64,000 nt of DNA from Setophaga petechia (lineage: Eukaryota; Chordata; Aves; Passeriformes; Parulidae): the NCBI GenBank assembly GCA_024362935.1, contig JANCRA010000061.1, positions 496,001 to 560,000 of the forward strand. The letters are read 5' to 3'. Each line of letters starts with the position of its first letter. Positions within the stretch are counted from its first letter, which is position 1. The translations under genes and the position numbers were made by a program. The notes under the pieces were generated by a model. The model did not search any database and was not told where the DNA came from. It saw only the letters and a list, made by a program, of their open reading frames with translations. Positions 45,481 to 57,971 of the stretch are shown here, piece by piece.

Positions 45481-47409
45481 TTAGCATTATCTGGGACCCA
45501 ACCAAGTGTTGCTTCCTTTCTGCTCATTTTAGCAACTGTATCTTCAGCTTCTTTCCTCCTGTCCTTGTGAACATCTGCCGGGAGCGGTGGGGTGGAGCCC
45601 CTCCTCTCCCTCTCTTCTTTGGCATGACAACTTTTAACTATTTTTATTATTCCCAAATATTAATTACTATACCAATATTGATTGCTGTTTCAATTTTATC
45701 AGCACAAATCATGCCTATTTACCACAGCCCGTAATTGTGTTCATGGTCCTCCCTGGCCTTTCCATCTCACCTCCTCCTGCAGAGCAACTGGGCATGCTGC
45801 TGGCTTGTTTCTTTTGAGGAGACTGGGATGAGGAAAGGTGGGAGGGTTGTGTCAAAGAGATGATATTTGAGTGATCGTGTACGTGCTAGAAGCCTCACAG
45901 ACTGACGGGGCCACGACAGGATGGCCCAGAGCTGGCAGGGCTGCACCTTGCTTCCCTGGTTACAGCTGCTCCTTTGCTCAGAGAGAGCCAAGTGCAGCAC
46001 TTTTGTGCAGAAACATTTCATTAGCCCTGCTTTGCACAGCTGCAGCTACTGGGGTTGGTGGGGTGCCCCTTTCTGCACTTGGAAATGAGCAGAGTCAGTG
46101 ATGGGACAGGGCAGGGCATTCCCTACCTGTGCCCATTGTGAAATCCCTCTGCCCCCACTGTGTCACGTGCCACTCCTCAGTGACATCCCGGCCAGCCTGG
46201 AACATGCAACTCCCCGTTTCCAAGGACACGTGGCCATTGTCACCAGCACAGGGCAGGAGCGCTCAGAGCCTTTGGGAGCTGCAGCGAGAGTGGAAGTGTC
46301 AGAGCCACAGCAACTGTTGTTCCAACTTGGCTGGTTCCAGCAAGAGCCGTTGTTCAAGAGCCCAATCCACCCACTGAGTGGAGGTAATTATTCACAGTTC
46401 TGTGCAGAAAAGGGGGGCTCAGGGGCAAATTCACAAAGCCAGCAACACGAGAACCCAGAGTGTTTGAGTATTTACACATTTGAGCAAAGAAAGGAATTAG
46501 TGTTCATTGCCTGCAAGTTCCCTAGTTCTCTCCATAAGGAGTATTCCCTCTGGTGTTGGGTGATGATCCTCTCACTTCTCATGCTCAATAGTTTGTGTGC
46601 TCAGTGTCTCCCTTCTTCTTAATGAGAGGTTTCTTGAGTGGGTGGCCATGTTCTGCCCCTGCTGGAATGGCCTTTTACCCTGCGGGAGCTGATTCAGCAC
46701 AGTTGCTGCATCGGCTTTATCTCTTTGCTCCTTTTCTTGGGGATTCTGCCAAATCTTGTCCTTGTGCCCATAAATTCTGCATTCTTTGTGTCCACCATCA
46801 GAGGTACATCCCCCTTCCCAAGCTTTGCTGACCTGCCCTGTGTCTGAGGTCACTGAAGCCTGTCAAGCCCTGCACCTCAACAAGGCAATGCAGCCAAGAA
46901 GTCGCCTGCCTTTCCAAAGCCTGGCTATCAATTCCAGCTTGTTGGCTACTTCTTGTGTCATGGGAATCATCTCCCTTCTTATTGATGAGTCTTGGAAGCC
47001 ACAAAGGCCAAACATCCAGGAACATATTTTCCTAAGAAATATTTTACATTTTGCAGATATTTCAGCAGGATCAGTGTCTGTGTGGGAGCGGAAGCAGCCG
47101 AGACAGAGCGGGATGGCGGAGCTGCGGGCCTGGGCAGGATCCAGTGAGTTCCGCAGGGCCCCAATCCGCACTGCGTCCCGCAGGGCCCCCAGCAGCACTG
47201 CCATGCCCGTCAGGGTGAGCCAGAGGTGCCAGGAGCAGCAGGTGAGGGGCAGGTGTGGGGCTCTGCGGGTTGGCAGGGGGTGGGGGCTTGGCCATGGTGT
47301 TGGTGTCAGGCGCTGCTGAGCCCGCGGGAGCTGTTGGGCAGGGCTGGGGCCCCACTGGTGCTCCAAGGGCCCCTTTGAGGCAGCTGCCAGTGGGGAAGCC
47401 ACTCACAGG
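45481..47409. other. Stretch with no recognised gene
   Basis: A GC-rich part at 47080-47400 has open frames on both strands, including a hydrophobic minus-strand frame near 47130-47230. None matches a family I know. Confidence 0.35.
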
Positions 47410-47570
47410 GGGATGATACTGAGGAGGTGCCAGTGAAAATGGGAGGTTCTCTGATGGAAGTGGCTCTTAGGGATGACACTGAAGAGATGCCAGTGGAAGT
47501 GGGAGGTTGCTCTTACACATGCTCAGGGATAACACAGAGGAGGTGCCAGTGGGAATCACATGTTCTCTGT
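47410..47570. repeat. Degenerate minisatellite, about three units
   Basis: Units of roughly 55-65 bases share gggat(g/a)acac, gaggtgccagtg and gggaggtt in the same order. Confidence 0.6.
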
Positions 47571-49875
47571 GCTTTGACACTCAGGAAATTCATGCTCTGT
47601 ACATGGCTCCTTGCCAAAATGCATGGATTTCTCATGGTTCTATGTTTGTACTGCACTCATCGAACATGTCAGGATAAAGAAAACTTTCTAAAATATTTTT
47701 AGTATTAGGAGTAAACATTACTTTATTCCCAGCTGGGATGCATAGTGGAGAACTACAGCAATTTTAAAGCTTTTCTAGTTATTGAAACACCTTTAGGAAA
47801 CAAAGAAATAAATCTTCACTGGTTCTAAATTAAAGAATTCCTCCCATGGAGTAATATTCTTTCTTCTAATGGGTAGTGATATCTCCCTTCTTACGGTAAT
47901 TAGTCCACAATTTTCATTCCTTTTATCATAGCTTTTTTGATTTATCTCAGCCATTTTTGCCTTCAGAATGAAGCAGTTGGATGGCAGTAGTTGTTCTTGT
48001 TAAAAAATATGCTTATGCCAATAGACATTTTAGTGATTTTTGTGTTCCAATGGAATGTGTCAGATACTACACTAAATGATGAGTTCAGCCAGGCACCTCA
48101 ATTTTGTAACCTCTGACTAACTTAGGAAAAACTATTTCCTATAACTTAGGAGAAACTATTTTCCATCGATGGAAATAATTGCATCTAGAGCTGAGGAAAA
48201 GAGAAAGGGTTTTGGTGCCTGGTACAGTTGAAATTCATCTTTTGCAGTTGAAGTTGTTTTTGGAGCTGACTCCAGCATGTGCTTCCACAGTGGCAAATAA
48301 ATCCCAGTGTCAGGTGCTGCCCCGACTTTGAGATCTTTTTGTGAGCCTCTCTGGATTTTTAGCTTAGCACTGACAAGTTCAATTGTACACGGGCACTTGA
48401 TTTCAAGGGAAGCCTGTGCCTATAAATTCCAGCAGCTGGGAAAGGATGACTTGCTACTCCAAGGCTTGGCTGCATTGGAGGCTGAGTGAGGGTGGCTCTC
48501 TCAGGGCACTTTTGTAGCTGGCTGCTTTTCGAGGGAGAACTGTGTCAAAGCAGCTCTTTTTAGTGATGCGACAGCAAACCTTTGCAAATCCAGCTCTTGT
48601 TTAAAATGGAGGGCCTAGTTAATCATCAGTAATGGAGAGCAGGCTGAAGATTTTACAGAAAATTTCTTTCTCCTTTTAGCCATATGCCAGTGAGGCGTCA
48701 CAGAAGGGAAGTGCGCAGGTTGTCAAATTGTATAACCCACTTGGAGGTATGGTTGGATTTTATATTTTGTTCAATGTCTGTAAGTTTTTAAACTCAGTAA
48801 TTCATTTTTGGTGCATATTCATTGGATAGGGGATCTCTTGCATTCAGAGCTCTCAGCTGGGGGTGGCTTGTTCTCAGGTCAGCCTTGCAGTCTGTTGTCA
48901 CAGCATTTAGCCACTGGTTTGTTTTCCTCTGAGAAAGTCTGCCAGTCCTTCCTTGTTCCCATACTACTTGATGGGTGGGAATTTGGAGCATGGAGGTCAA
49001 GGTTTGGACCACCTTATGCATTTTAATTCACAGACTTGGTTGCTAGGGTTTTGGTTTTGTAACACCTAGGCACTGTCATTATCTATTAAATTTAATTGGG
49101 AAATTGAAAGAAAATGACCTTGAGGAAATTGGATAATTTCATAAGATCAATATGGAAAACCATGCTTGATTTAATTTTTTGTCTTGACCATTAATAAGTT
49201 TGCCAAAATTCTGCATTGAGTTCTCTTCAAAGAAATTGAAAGGAAGACATTGATGTCATCTTGCCCATGAATTCCAACATTCCCCTCAAAGCACAATGTG
49301 TTTACGTGGTGCCATTTGTATTATTGTGTTCTGAGTGCTGTTTCCCCAAGGAGCCTGGCTGCAGGCAGACACCAGGTGCACATTCCCCTTCCAGGCACTC
49401 ACTGGTGCTGCCTGCAGCAGTGAGCTGAGCCAGGCACAGCCAGCTGCCCTGAGCAAAACAGGCTCTGACCTGGCTGTGGCTGCAGTCCCCTGCCTGCAGG
49501 GACATCCCTGCCCCTGCAAGTGCAGCTCCTGCTCTGCCTTAGCCTAGTGCAGAGCATTTTAAGGCAGCATCATGGTGGCTTTTGGAGAGATAAAACTCAA
49601 CTTCTGAATTTCTTATTGTGGACCTTCTGTTTCACATGTGAATTGATGATTTTTGTGATTCTTGGTGGTGGTCTACATAGATTCTAAGGGAATATTTAAC
49701 ATTGAATACCTGGGGTGTGAGGACTGGCAGTAGTGAGTCAATTGTGGAACTTGGTGGCACATCTGCTTTGGGCTGGTACAGAGAAGCTCAGGTGAGACAG
49801 GTCTGGTTGCTGGTAGGGTACAGGGTGCCTTTGCAACATGCTCCATAAAGGACCAGTTAGGGACTGGGATTGTTC
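47571..49875. other. Probable intron or intergenic DNA upstream of the ELL2-like exons
   Basis: AT-rich with no convincing exon. One segment at 48681-48747 has a ttttag acceptor and a gtatgg donor and is open, but I do not recognise its product. Confidence 0.35.
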
Positions 49876-50135
49876 ACAGAATCAGAGAATATGTGAGTTC
49901 AAAGGGATCCACAAGGATATGCAAGTGCAGCTGTGTTCTCAAGAGTCCCACCAGGTGCCTGTGGACCTTGTCCAAATGCTTCCTGAGCTCTGCTGGACTT
50001 GGTGCCATGAGCCCACTAAGTTGTGGGGAGCCTTTCCCTATGCCTGACCACCCTCTGGGTGTAGAACTCTCACCTAATTTTCATCTTCATGTTTGGTCAT
50101 GGTTTCAGATAATTTTTGTTAGAAGTCATTCAGGG
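49876..50135 (-). mobile_element. CR1 LINE 3' end
   Basis: Starts with the reverse of a CR1 terminus (cacagaatcagagaat, then ttcaaagggatccacaagg) and continues through CR1-like sequence to about 50130. Confidence 0.75.
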
Positions 50136-50297
50136 GTATGATTTTAGGAGGTGTTTTGCTTGAATCCGGTGGGAAGTTTCTGTATCTACATTGGATTGAA
50201 CTTCTCAAAACAGTAGTAGTGCCTACGCTCTAGAACTGGCACGTTTACAGTGTTCTGTGTAATTGAAGTGTGTGATGTTTGTGCCATTAGGTTTGCA

Positions 50298-50395
50298 GGC
50301 AAATATCAGAGAGGCATGGTCCAAGGAACAGCAAGAGGAGAAAGGCATGAAAAGTTGGACCTACATTGACAGATTGAAGGAGCGTGTAAAGAAAG
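50298..50395 (+). CDS. ELL2-like exon, weak N-terminal side
   Basis: Open segment with tttgcag acceptor and gtcagt donor, ending in one base that completes a Val codon with the next exon. The product NIREAWSKEQQEEKGMKSW is only weakly like ELL2. It is supported mainly by phase and position. Confidence 0.5.
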
Positions 50396-50514
50396 GTCAG
50401 TCTCTGTGTGTGGGATGGAAGAGACAAAGCTCCTGGATTTCTCCCCAGTACTCATGAAGTCTCCATCAGCCAGCAAGCACGAGTTCCTGGTTTCAGAACA
50501 GTGCCTGATGTGTC

Positions 50515-50885
50515 AAATCCCCTCCCTCACCTGCTGGCCACGCTTCTCCTGATGCAGCCCAGGACACAGTTGCCTTTCTGGGCTGCCAGCACACGTTGCC
50601 AGCTCATGCCCAGCCTCTCATCCAGCAGCACCTCCAAGTCCTCCCCACCTTCATCCCCCAGAGTGCCTGGGTGCCATGGCGTGTCCCAGTCCCAAAGATG
50701 CAGCACTTTGCATTTGCCCTGGTTGAATCTGATGAGGATTCCAGGGACCTACTCGCCAAGGTTCTCCCTGTCCTTCTGGATGGCATCCCCGACCTCTGGT
50801 GTTGGTAAATTTGGCAAGGCTGCATTTAATCCCACTGTCCATGTCATTCTTGGCATAGCTCAATGCTTGGGCTTACAAACCGGGG
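50515..50885 (-). mobile_element. CR1 LINE fragment before unit A
   Basis: CR1 in antisense to the ELL2-like gene; parallel to 56010-56295. Both are followed by the same flank (gggaaatcatat) and then the 254-nt exon. Confidence 0.85.
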
Positions 50886-51132
50886 AAATCATATCAAAGC
50901 ACCTTGCATAAAAGTAATTTTTTCATAAATATCACCCCTCCAATATCACTCCTTTACCAGGTATTTTTAATGACCTTTTTTTCCTTATGCTTTACTGTTT
51001 GGATTCTTACTGATCCATAAATGCTGAACAAATAGATTTTCAAGAATCTCGGTACATCCTTTTGAATCAACTTTCTTGCCTTCTCCCAACCCCCCATTTG
51101 ACAATTCTTTTTCTGGTTTTCCTTTACTCAAG

Positions 51133-51386
51133 TGAAAATTCCCGAGCTCAGGAGAGCCCCACACTGTTCTCCAGATCTTGTGCCTGAGAGGAAGAGAACG
51201 ATGCCCACGAACCCTGCCAAATTCTTCCAGAGGCCTTTCAGGACTGTTTCTCAACGTCCCATCAGAGACAGGGTGATTCATTTACTGGCTCTGAAGAATT
51301 ACAAGAAGGCAGAGCTGCTTTCCCACTTAGAGAGAGAGGGAATTGTGGAAAAGGACAAGGAATCCCTTGGAAAGATCCTTCAGGAG
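51133..51386 (+). CDS. ELL2-like unit A exon 1 (RDRVIHLLAL)
   Basis: 254 nt, actcaag acceptor, gtgaga donor. It encodes VPERKRTMPTNPAKF, then RDRVIHLLALKNYKKAELL and KDKESLGKILQEV. It is closer to canonical ELL2 than the unit B copy. Confidence 0.85.
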
Positions 51387-53208
51387 GTGAGATCCTGGAG
51401 TTGCTGCTGGCAATGCTAACTCTGAGCTGTCTTGCTTCAGGTTTTCAATCAGAAACCAATGAGAGGTTTAGGAAATGCTCCTTGTTTACAATTTTCTATC
51501 AGCTTTACCCAGTTTCCCCTAATGGCAAGGCATTGTTGTTGTTGTTCTAGAGTGGGTGGCAATGATAAATTCTTTGTCATGTTGTTGTTTCTCATGCCTT
51601 TTTTAAATCCTCTGTCTTCCCCTTGCACTGTTTAACTGCTTCATGGAGTAACTTCACAGGGTGAAACTCTCAACTGGGTGAAAGACTTAGCTCAGGTCTT
51701 TAAACAATGCTGGGACAGGTTTCAGAGGAGAGAATTTTGGTAGCTGCATAGGGCAGCATTTCACTTGAATGGAGTTGATGGCCTCTCACTGGTACCTGGC
51801 TTCTGCTGGGATCTGTGGGGATTGCCTTCCAGGGAAGGGTGTTGCAGGCAAATCCCCCATGACAGAGGTGGTGGCCCAGCTTTGAGCACAGGGGTTCTTT
51901 GCTGTTGTGTGGATCGAGCCTTCAACTTCCTTGGCACCTATTATTATTCAGTGACTTTTCCTGTTGGCCTTTTATTTCCACTGGTATTTCTTGATCACTT
52001 TATGTCTTGATTTCTTTATCATTCATACAAGTGACATTGATTGCAGGATGCAGTGGCTGTTTCCTTCCTTTTTAAATACTCCCCATCCAGGTAGGCTGCT
52101 GTTGAATTATGCAAGCATTAAGTAGCATCTCAAGGAGCAATATTTCCTTTTTAGCTCTGAAAGAAGTGATTCTAGGATTTCAAAGCTCAGCTCCTTAGAG
52201 GGTAAGAGGTGAAAAAAAATTTTCCTTTTCCCTTTCTTCTTGTCAATGTTTCAGGAGATTTTGAAGGAGTAGTTTCTTGTTTGCAGTGTGAACTGCCTCA
52301 AGGTACTGGTTTGCATTCTGAAAGGCCTGTGTGAACAGCACTTCATCCTGAAACCTGTTCTTCACCTTTTTCTGAACTTCATAGGGAGGCGGTGTTGGTT
52401 TTGGCTATAGATGAAAAACCATTTGGGTGAACTTGCTGAGCTCTTCTACTCACAGCCTTCCTTCCCTTCCCCTTAGTTCAGCTTTTAAGAAGTGATTTCC
52501 TGATTCTGGGTATGTTGGTTCCTTTTAAGCTGTTGAAATGTAGCTCTAGGTAGATTATCTCATACAAGTGTTCCATAGGAAGCTGTCGTTTCCTCTGAGA
52601 GGCACTTGAGAAAGAAAAGCAGTTCTGTTTGCAGAGACAAATGCCAGCATCCTTCATGGGATGGTGAAAACATGCCCTGTTAGAGGCCCAGGCTGTGCTC
52701 TGCCATGGCAATGCAGCTGGGTGAAACAGGAGGGCAGCCGGTGTCCTCCTGAGGGTGGATAAATATGGATTTGCCCATGGAGATGATGTTCTTCAGGTCT
52801 TACTCAAAACAGAAGCAAACAGAATGGAAAACCTAGCCCTCCATGTATTTCAAATGGTGAAGACTGGGTGTTCTGGCATAGTGTACTTTGACTCTCCAAG
52901 CTGTGTAAAAGACCAAAAAACCTGGATCCCTGGCGCAGGGAGAGGTTTACATAGTATCCATTTCCTTCATGCTTGCAGCAGTTTGGCATTTACTTACATC
53001 CAAATTTCCTCAGCCCAAATGGACCACACCTGTTTAATCTTGTTGCCTCTTCCATGTCAGCTGCTTTCTTGTTCACACTGAACAAAAGTCCTGGAAAACT
53101 GCTGCATGATTTTCTTTTCAGCTTTGCTTTAGCTTTGCAGTACCAGTTTTAATCCGTAGTCTGCCTTCAGGTGTAATGAGCATGTATGTTTGAAATGTCT
53201 GTCCTTAG

Positions 53209-53333
53209 GTAGCCAACGTGGATGCAAATGAGAATTCTTTCAGCCTGAAGGAACATTTCTTTAAAGACATCCAGGAAGGTTGGCCTGGCTACAGTGAAAG
53301 GGAAAGACAGACATTGGAGGTGACCCTTTCTCA
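53209..53333 (+). CDS. ELL2-like unit A exon 2 (WPGYS)
   Basis: 125 nt, gtccttag acceptor, gtaagt donor. It encodes VANVDANENSFSLKEHFF and GWPGYSERERQTLEV. The donor splits a Gln codon. Confidence 0.85.
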
Positions 53334-53466
53334 GTAAGTTCAGTTAGGACAAAAAACATTTCAGAAAACGCTCTGGGAAATGAAGGTCTGCTTTCCCTAT
53401 GAGGAAAGAGCCATGACTGTTGATATTTTTGCCTTTGTAACCTGAAATGTTGGACCACGCTTACAG

Positions 53467-53557
53467 GAAACCAGCTGGATCTCAGAATGCCACCAGCACC
53501 AGCCCGTCACCATCTCTGGGACCTTCTGAAAGAGATACTCCACCCAGAACTGCTCAG
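53467..53557 (+). CDS. ELL2-like unit A exon 3
   Basis: 91 nt, cttacag acceptor, gtattt donor. It encodes KPAGSQNATSTSPSPS and continues Ser/Pro-rich, matching the ELL2 linker after the WPGYS domain. Confidence 0.82.
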
Positions 53558-54249
53558 GTATTTGGTGAATTCTTTAAACATTCTCTACCATGTCTGATGT
53601 TTTATCCCACTTGCTCTTGATGTTCCAAGCTGTGATAAGAAGCAGTAGTGTTGTCTTTATGTCATATGAACCTGGAGCATGCACTTCTAATGGGATTCCT
53701 GGATACTTTTCAAGATGGTTGCAGTGTCAAAGCCTGCAACAAGTTTGCACGCATTATTTGTTTCTCATGGTGCAGAGGAAACTCTGCTAAGGACAAGACG
53801 TGGACATGTTTTTGTTTCCTGGCTGTGTCTTCTTGATGATATGGCAGCTCTAGTACTTAAAACATGCGCGGACATGCCAGTGCAACTGTTTGAAAAGATA
53901 TCTTGGGGAAGTCTAGAATGAAGACAAATTCCTGGAATGAGGCATTTGTAGGAAACTTGTTTTCTCCCCTAAGCAGCACTTAGACCCCCAGTTTTGATCC
54001 ATGTGTGAGGACGGGACTCTGAATCATTGGGGAATACTTTGGACTTGTCACGCTTAAAATGAAGACATGGCCTGTTTTCTTACCAGTACAAGAGGACAAG
54101 GCAAACCTTTTGAAAGAATCTTGAAGAACACTTCCTGAAAGGTTTATTTCCCATACCTTAAAGAATTCTCTTTAAACAGAGGAGGGAGGACGCAGTTCTG
54201 CTTTTCCCCTAGCTCTTTTTCCAGCCAGGGAAGGAACGCTGCAAGCCCC

Positions 54250-54896
54250 TGTCAGGATCATTAGTTTGTCAGAGTGACCCCGAGAAAAGTTCTAAAGTCT
54301 CTTTTCCCAGCCCAGCGCTTAAAGAAGGAGTCAGAGCTCTTCATCTCTCGGTCTCAAGGTCGTTTATTAATTCTTATCTAAAAAATTTTTTTTCTGCCCA
54401 GCAGAGATCTGCTCAGCAGGGCAGCCACAGGCACTCTGCCCACCCACGGGGCGGTCGCGTCCTTTTATAAGAAAAACTATGTATATTATATTTACTTTTT
54501 ATTCCCAATACCTTTTACCCTTATTGACAAGTGTACTTTCACCATAAACCAATCCCCAAGTGCCAGCATCACCACGGAAGATGGAAGACAAGAAGAAGAA
54601 AGAAGAAGCATGAGGCACGCCCCGATTCCTCCATCTTGTCTCCATAACCCCCCTGTACAGGGATATAACCCCCCTGTACAGTAATCCTAAAATGCATAAT
54701 TCACCCTGTGATAATTTCACTAATATTCTACTTAAACTCTTGTGGCTTGCTGATCTTCATAGAAGGTTGGTAATTTGCTCCATGGGCCATAATCAAACTC
54801 AAAGAGGCATCTTGGGCTCTGTGCCAGGGTCTCCGAGGCCCCTGGCAAGGGTCTTGGCTGCTCAGGACAGCCAGAGGGATGTCCTGAGTCCAAACA
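54250..54896 (+). mobile_element. Solo LTR with perfect 6-bp target-site duplication
   Basis: Starts TGTCAGG, ends CAAACA, and is flanked by agcccc at 54244-54249 and 54897-54902. The left arm has the uninterrupted site near 3979-3984. Orientation is not certain. Confidence 0.92.
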
Positions 54897-55523
54897 AGCC
54901 CCAGCATCCTCTTATGTCCTGCCTCCTTGCCCACAGGATTTCAGTCAGCAGGCTGGCACAGAGCCATGTCTGGCACTTCTGCTCTGAGCTGCTGATGTGC
55001 ATGGATGGGAGCAGTGTGTGCTTGGTAGGGAAGAGGTTGTGATCCAGGGTTTCCTCTGGACAACTGCAGGAATGAGACCTGCAGCCAGCCTGGGGCATCT
55101 CTCTGTTGTTATCATCTCTGCTCTGCACATGCTGTGATCGGCACCGCAGCGGCGGCTTCTTGGGGCAGCTTTAGGGAATGGTGTGGGTGTGTGACAGCAA
55201 GAGCTGAGTGTGCTCCTGGTGTGTCTAAGCAGAAACAGGGAACAAGATAAAACCAACCTGAGCTCCCCGATTTTGGGGAAGCCTTTGACAGAGGTGCTGA
55301 AGGGAGTGTCTTTCTCCCAAAGCCTGTGAGCCACAGAGCAGGAGAAGGACTTGCTGAATCCTCAGGTGAGAAAGTAGGAATGGAAAAGAGAACAATTTTA
55401 GCTGCAGCAGCTCTTTCTATGGCAGGCCTTTTTAGGTAAGAAAGGTGTTTTTCCGACCATTGCCAGTTCAGAATTGCTGCTTTTTCAGAATGGGAGCAAA
55501 ACTAATTTGGATCATCTTTGCAG

Positions 55524-55794
55524 AAACAACCTCTGGCTTCTGACTTTCTGAATTCTGTGATGAACAAAAAGCAGAGGATTGACCAAGAGCCCAGTGATGT
55601 CCAGCCAGCAGCTGGAAGCAACTCTCCTTCTTCCTTGGACCTGCCATCCACATCCTGCTCATCTTTGAACCTGCCTCCAAGTGTCAGCTCCCTTCCAACC
55701 TTCAACCCTGAAGTAGAACAAAAATATAGAATTCGAACACATTCTGGATTTCCAGTGTCTGCCAGGGTGCAGGAGAAGACTCCTAAGTCCAAAG
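55524..55794 (+). CDS. ELL2-like unit A exon 4
   Basis: 271 nt, tttgcag acceptor, gtgaga donor. It encodes KQPLASDFLNSVMNKKQRI and a Ser/Pro-rich tail ending RVQEKTPKSK. Fully open, unlike its left-arm copy. Confidence 0.83.
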
Positions 55795-56009
55795 GTGAGA
55801 TAAGAGAATTAGACAGGATGAAAAAATCTCTTCCTTTGGGTTTTTATAAAATGCTTGCCCATGATGAAAGCCAAAGAGATGAGCAGAGAGCACAGGACCC
55901 AGGCAGAAAAGGAGTCACACAATCCAAGTGCAAAGGGTATTAAACTGAGGAACAACTTCTAGATATACTTCCATTTCATTTTTTATTGGATATCTGTCTG
56001 ATTTTTTAG

Positions 56010-56295
56010 TCATATGCAGCCTCTCATCCACCAGCACCTCCAAGTCCTCCCCACCTTCATCTCCAAGCCTGTCTTGGTGCCAGGGCATGTCACAAACCCA
56101 AAGATGCAGGACTTGGCACTTGCCCTGGTTGAATCTGATGAGGTTCCCAGGGCCCCAGTTCCCAAGCGCGTTTTGGTCCCTCTGGATGGCATCCCAGGCC
56201 TCTGGTGTTGGCAAATTTGCTGAGGATGCACCTAATCCCACTGTCCATGTCATCCTTGCCACAGCTCAATGCTTGAGCTTACAAACTGGGGAAAT
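56010..56295 (-). mobile_element. CR1 LINE fragment before unit B
   Basis: Parallel to 50515-50885 and to the left-arm 2600-2885. Shared flank on the exon side shows it was present before the units duplicated. Confidence 0.83.
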
Positions 56296-56534
56296 CATAT
56301 AAAAGCAACATGCATCAAAAGAATTTTTCACAAAAATCTCCCATCCAGTGTCACTCCTTTATCAGCTTTTAATGACTGTTTCTTTTTAATGCTTTACTAT
56401 TTGGAGTCTTTTAGATCTGTAAATGGCAAACAAGTAGAGGTTCAAGAGCCTTGGTGCATCCTTTTGAATCAACTTCTTTGCCTTCTCCAGACCTCCAGTT
56501 TGAACTGTTTGTTTCTGGTTTGCCCTGACTTTAG

Positions 56535-56788
56535 GAGATAAAGCAGAGGTCAGAGGAGCCCAGGAAATCAATTCCGGGCCTGTGCCTGGGAAGAAGAGGA
56601 TGATGCCTGTGAGACTTGCAGACATCGACTGGAGCGGCTGCGCTGCTGTTTACGGCCGACCCTACAGGGACAGGGTGATTCATTTACTTGCCCTGAGGGA
56701 TTACAAGGAGCCAGAGCTGCTTGCTCGGCTGCAGAGAGATGGGGTCAGGCCAAAGGACAAGGATTCCCTTGGAAAGATCCTTCAGCAG
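56535..56788 (+). CDS. ELL2-like unit B exon 1 (RDRVIHLLAL)
   Basis: 254 nt, actttag acceptor, gtgaga donor. It encodes GKKRMMPVRLADIDWS, then YRDRVIHLLALRDYKEPELL. Phase fits the donor of unit A exon 4. Confidence 0.85.
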
Positions 56789-57342
56789 GTGAGATCGTGG
56801 AGCCTGTGCCAGCAATTCTTCCATCATGCTCTTCTGCTATTCATAATTTTACTACTTCCTCACCTGTTCAAATTAGAGGCTTTTCCAATTCTCCTTCAAG
56901 TTCAGTTCTACTGCTATTTCTTTCTCATAGCTTTTCATAAGACTAACACCTATGGAAAGATGCAGTAGCTCCTTCTGTCATTTTTATAAATTTCCCGTCG
57001 ACATAGGCTGTTGCTGAATTATGTAAGAATTTTTCTATCAACTGGGAATATTTCTTCTTTAGCCAGGAAAAAGCATTTTGGAACCTAGTCAAAGGACTCA
57101 AATTCAAAGTAGATGCAGATTCAGTTGATCCCACAATGACTTTTAAGAACTCCTTCCCTGAACCTGTGATGTTTGTTGCTGAATTTCCCCAGGGCAGTCA
57201 CTACAGGGCTTTTTTACCCTGAAGATATTCAGAATCTAATGAGAGCCATGTTCTGCCATCCCAACTGAAGTAGCTCATTTAGATTTCTGTAGTTTGCATA
57301 TATGGGTAATGAACATTTGTTTTCCTGAATGTCTGCCTGTAG

Positions 57343-57467
57343 GTAGCCAAGTGGAATGCAAAGGATAATTCCTTCAGTCTGAAGGAACATCTCTTTCAAA
57401 CCCTTCAGACTGATTGGCCTGGCTACAGTAAAATGGATAGAGAGAATTTGAAGCTGATTCTTTCTAG
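57343..57467 (+). CDS. ELL2-like unit B exon 2 (WPGYS)
   Basis: 125 nt, cctgtag acceptor, gtaagt donor. It encodes VAKWNAKDNSFSLKEHLF and DWPGYSKMDRENLKLILS. It is open. Confidence 0.85.
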
Positions 57468-57554
57468 GTAAGTTCAGACTTTTGGGGAAGGAAAAGAGCC
57501 TTTTTAGAAGAAAGCCCTGGGAAATGAAGCCTGGATTCTTAGGATATTCTGCCC

Positions 57555-57725
57555 CAGCAGATGCTCTTCAGGGTCATGGAGTCCAACTGCTGGCCCCGCA
57601 CAGGACGCCACAAGAAGCACACCCTGTGCCCACGAGTGTTGTTCAAACTCTTCTTGAGCTCTTGGTGCAGTGAGCACTGGCCTGGGGAGCCTGTTGCAGT
57701 GCTCCAGCACCCTCTGGACCCTGCA
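57555..57725 (-). mobile_element. CR1 LINE 3' fragment
   Basis: Right-arm copy of the fragment at 1150-1345, in the intron between unit B exons 2 and 3. Confidence 0.75.
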
Positions 57726-57880
57726 TGTTTTCCTGATATTCCGCCTAAAGCTCCCTCAACTCAGCTTCATGCTGTTTCCTTGAGTCCTGACACTGAAGGA
57801 CTCTGTTTTCCTTGCAAGGAAAGTATTATGACACTTGATATTTAGGCCTTGTAACATGAAATGGTGGACCATCCATACAG

Positions 57881-57971
57881 GAAATCAGCTCCATCTCAGA
57901 ACACCACCAGCAGCAGCCAAGCGACATCTCCAGGGCCTTCTGAGAGAGATGCTCCAGCAAGACCTGCTCAG
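57881..57971 (+). CDS. ELL2-like unit B exon 3
   Basis: 91 nt, atacag acceptor, gtattt donor. It encodes KSAPSQNTTSSSQATSPG and GPSERDAPARPAQ. It is open. Confidence 0.82.

Noticed and set aside
48681..48747. Upstream ELL2-like exon
   Set aside because: Splice-like borders and an open frame, but no similarity to ELL2 that I can see.
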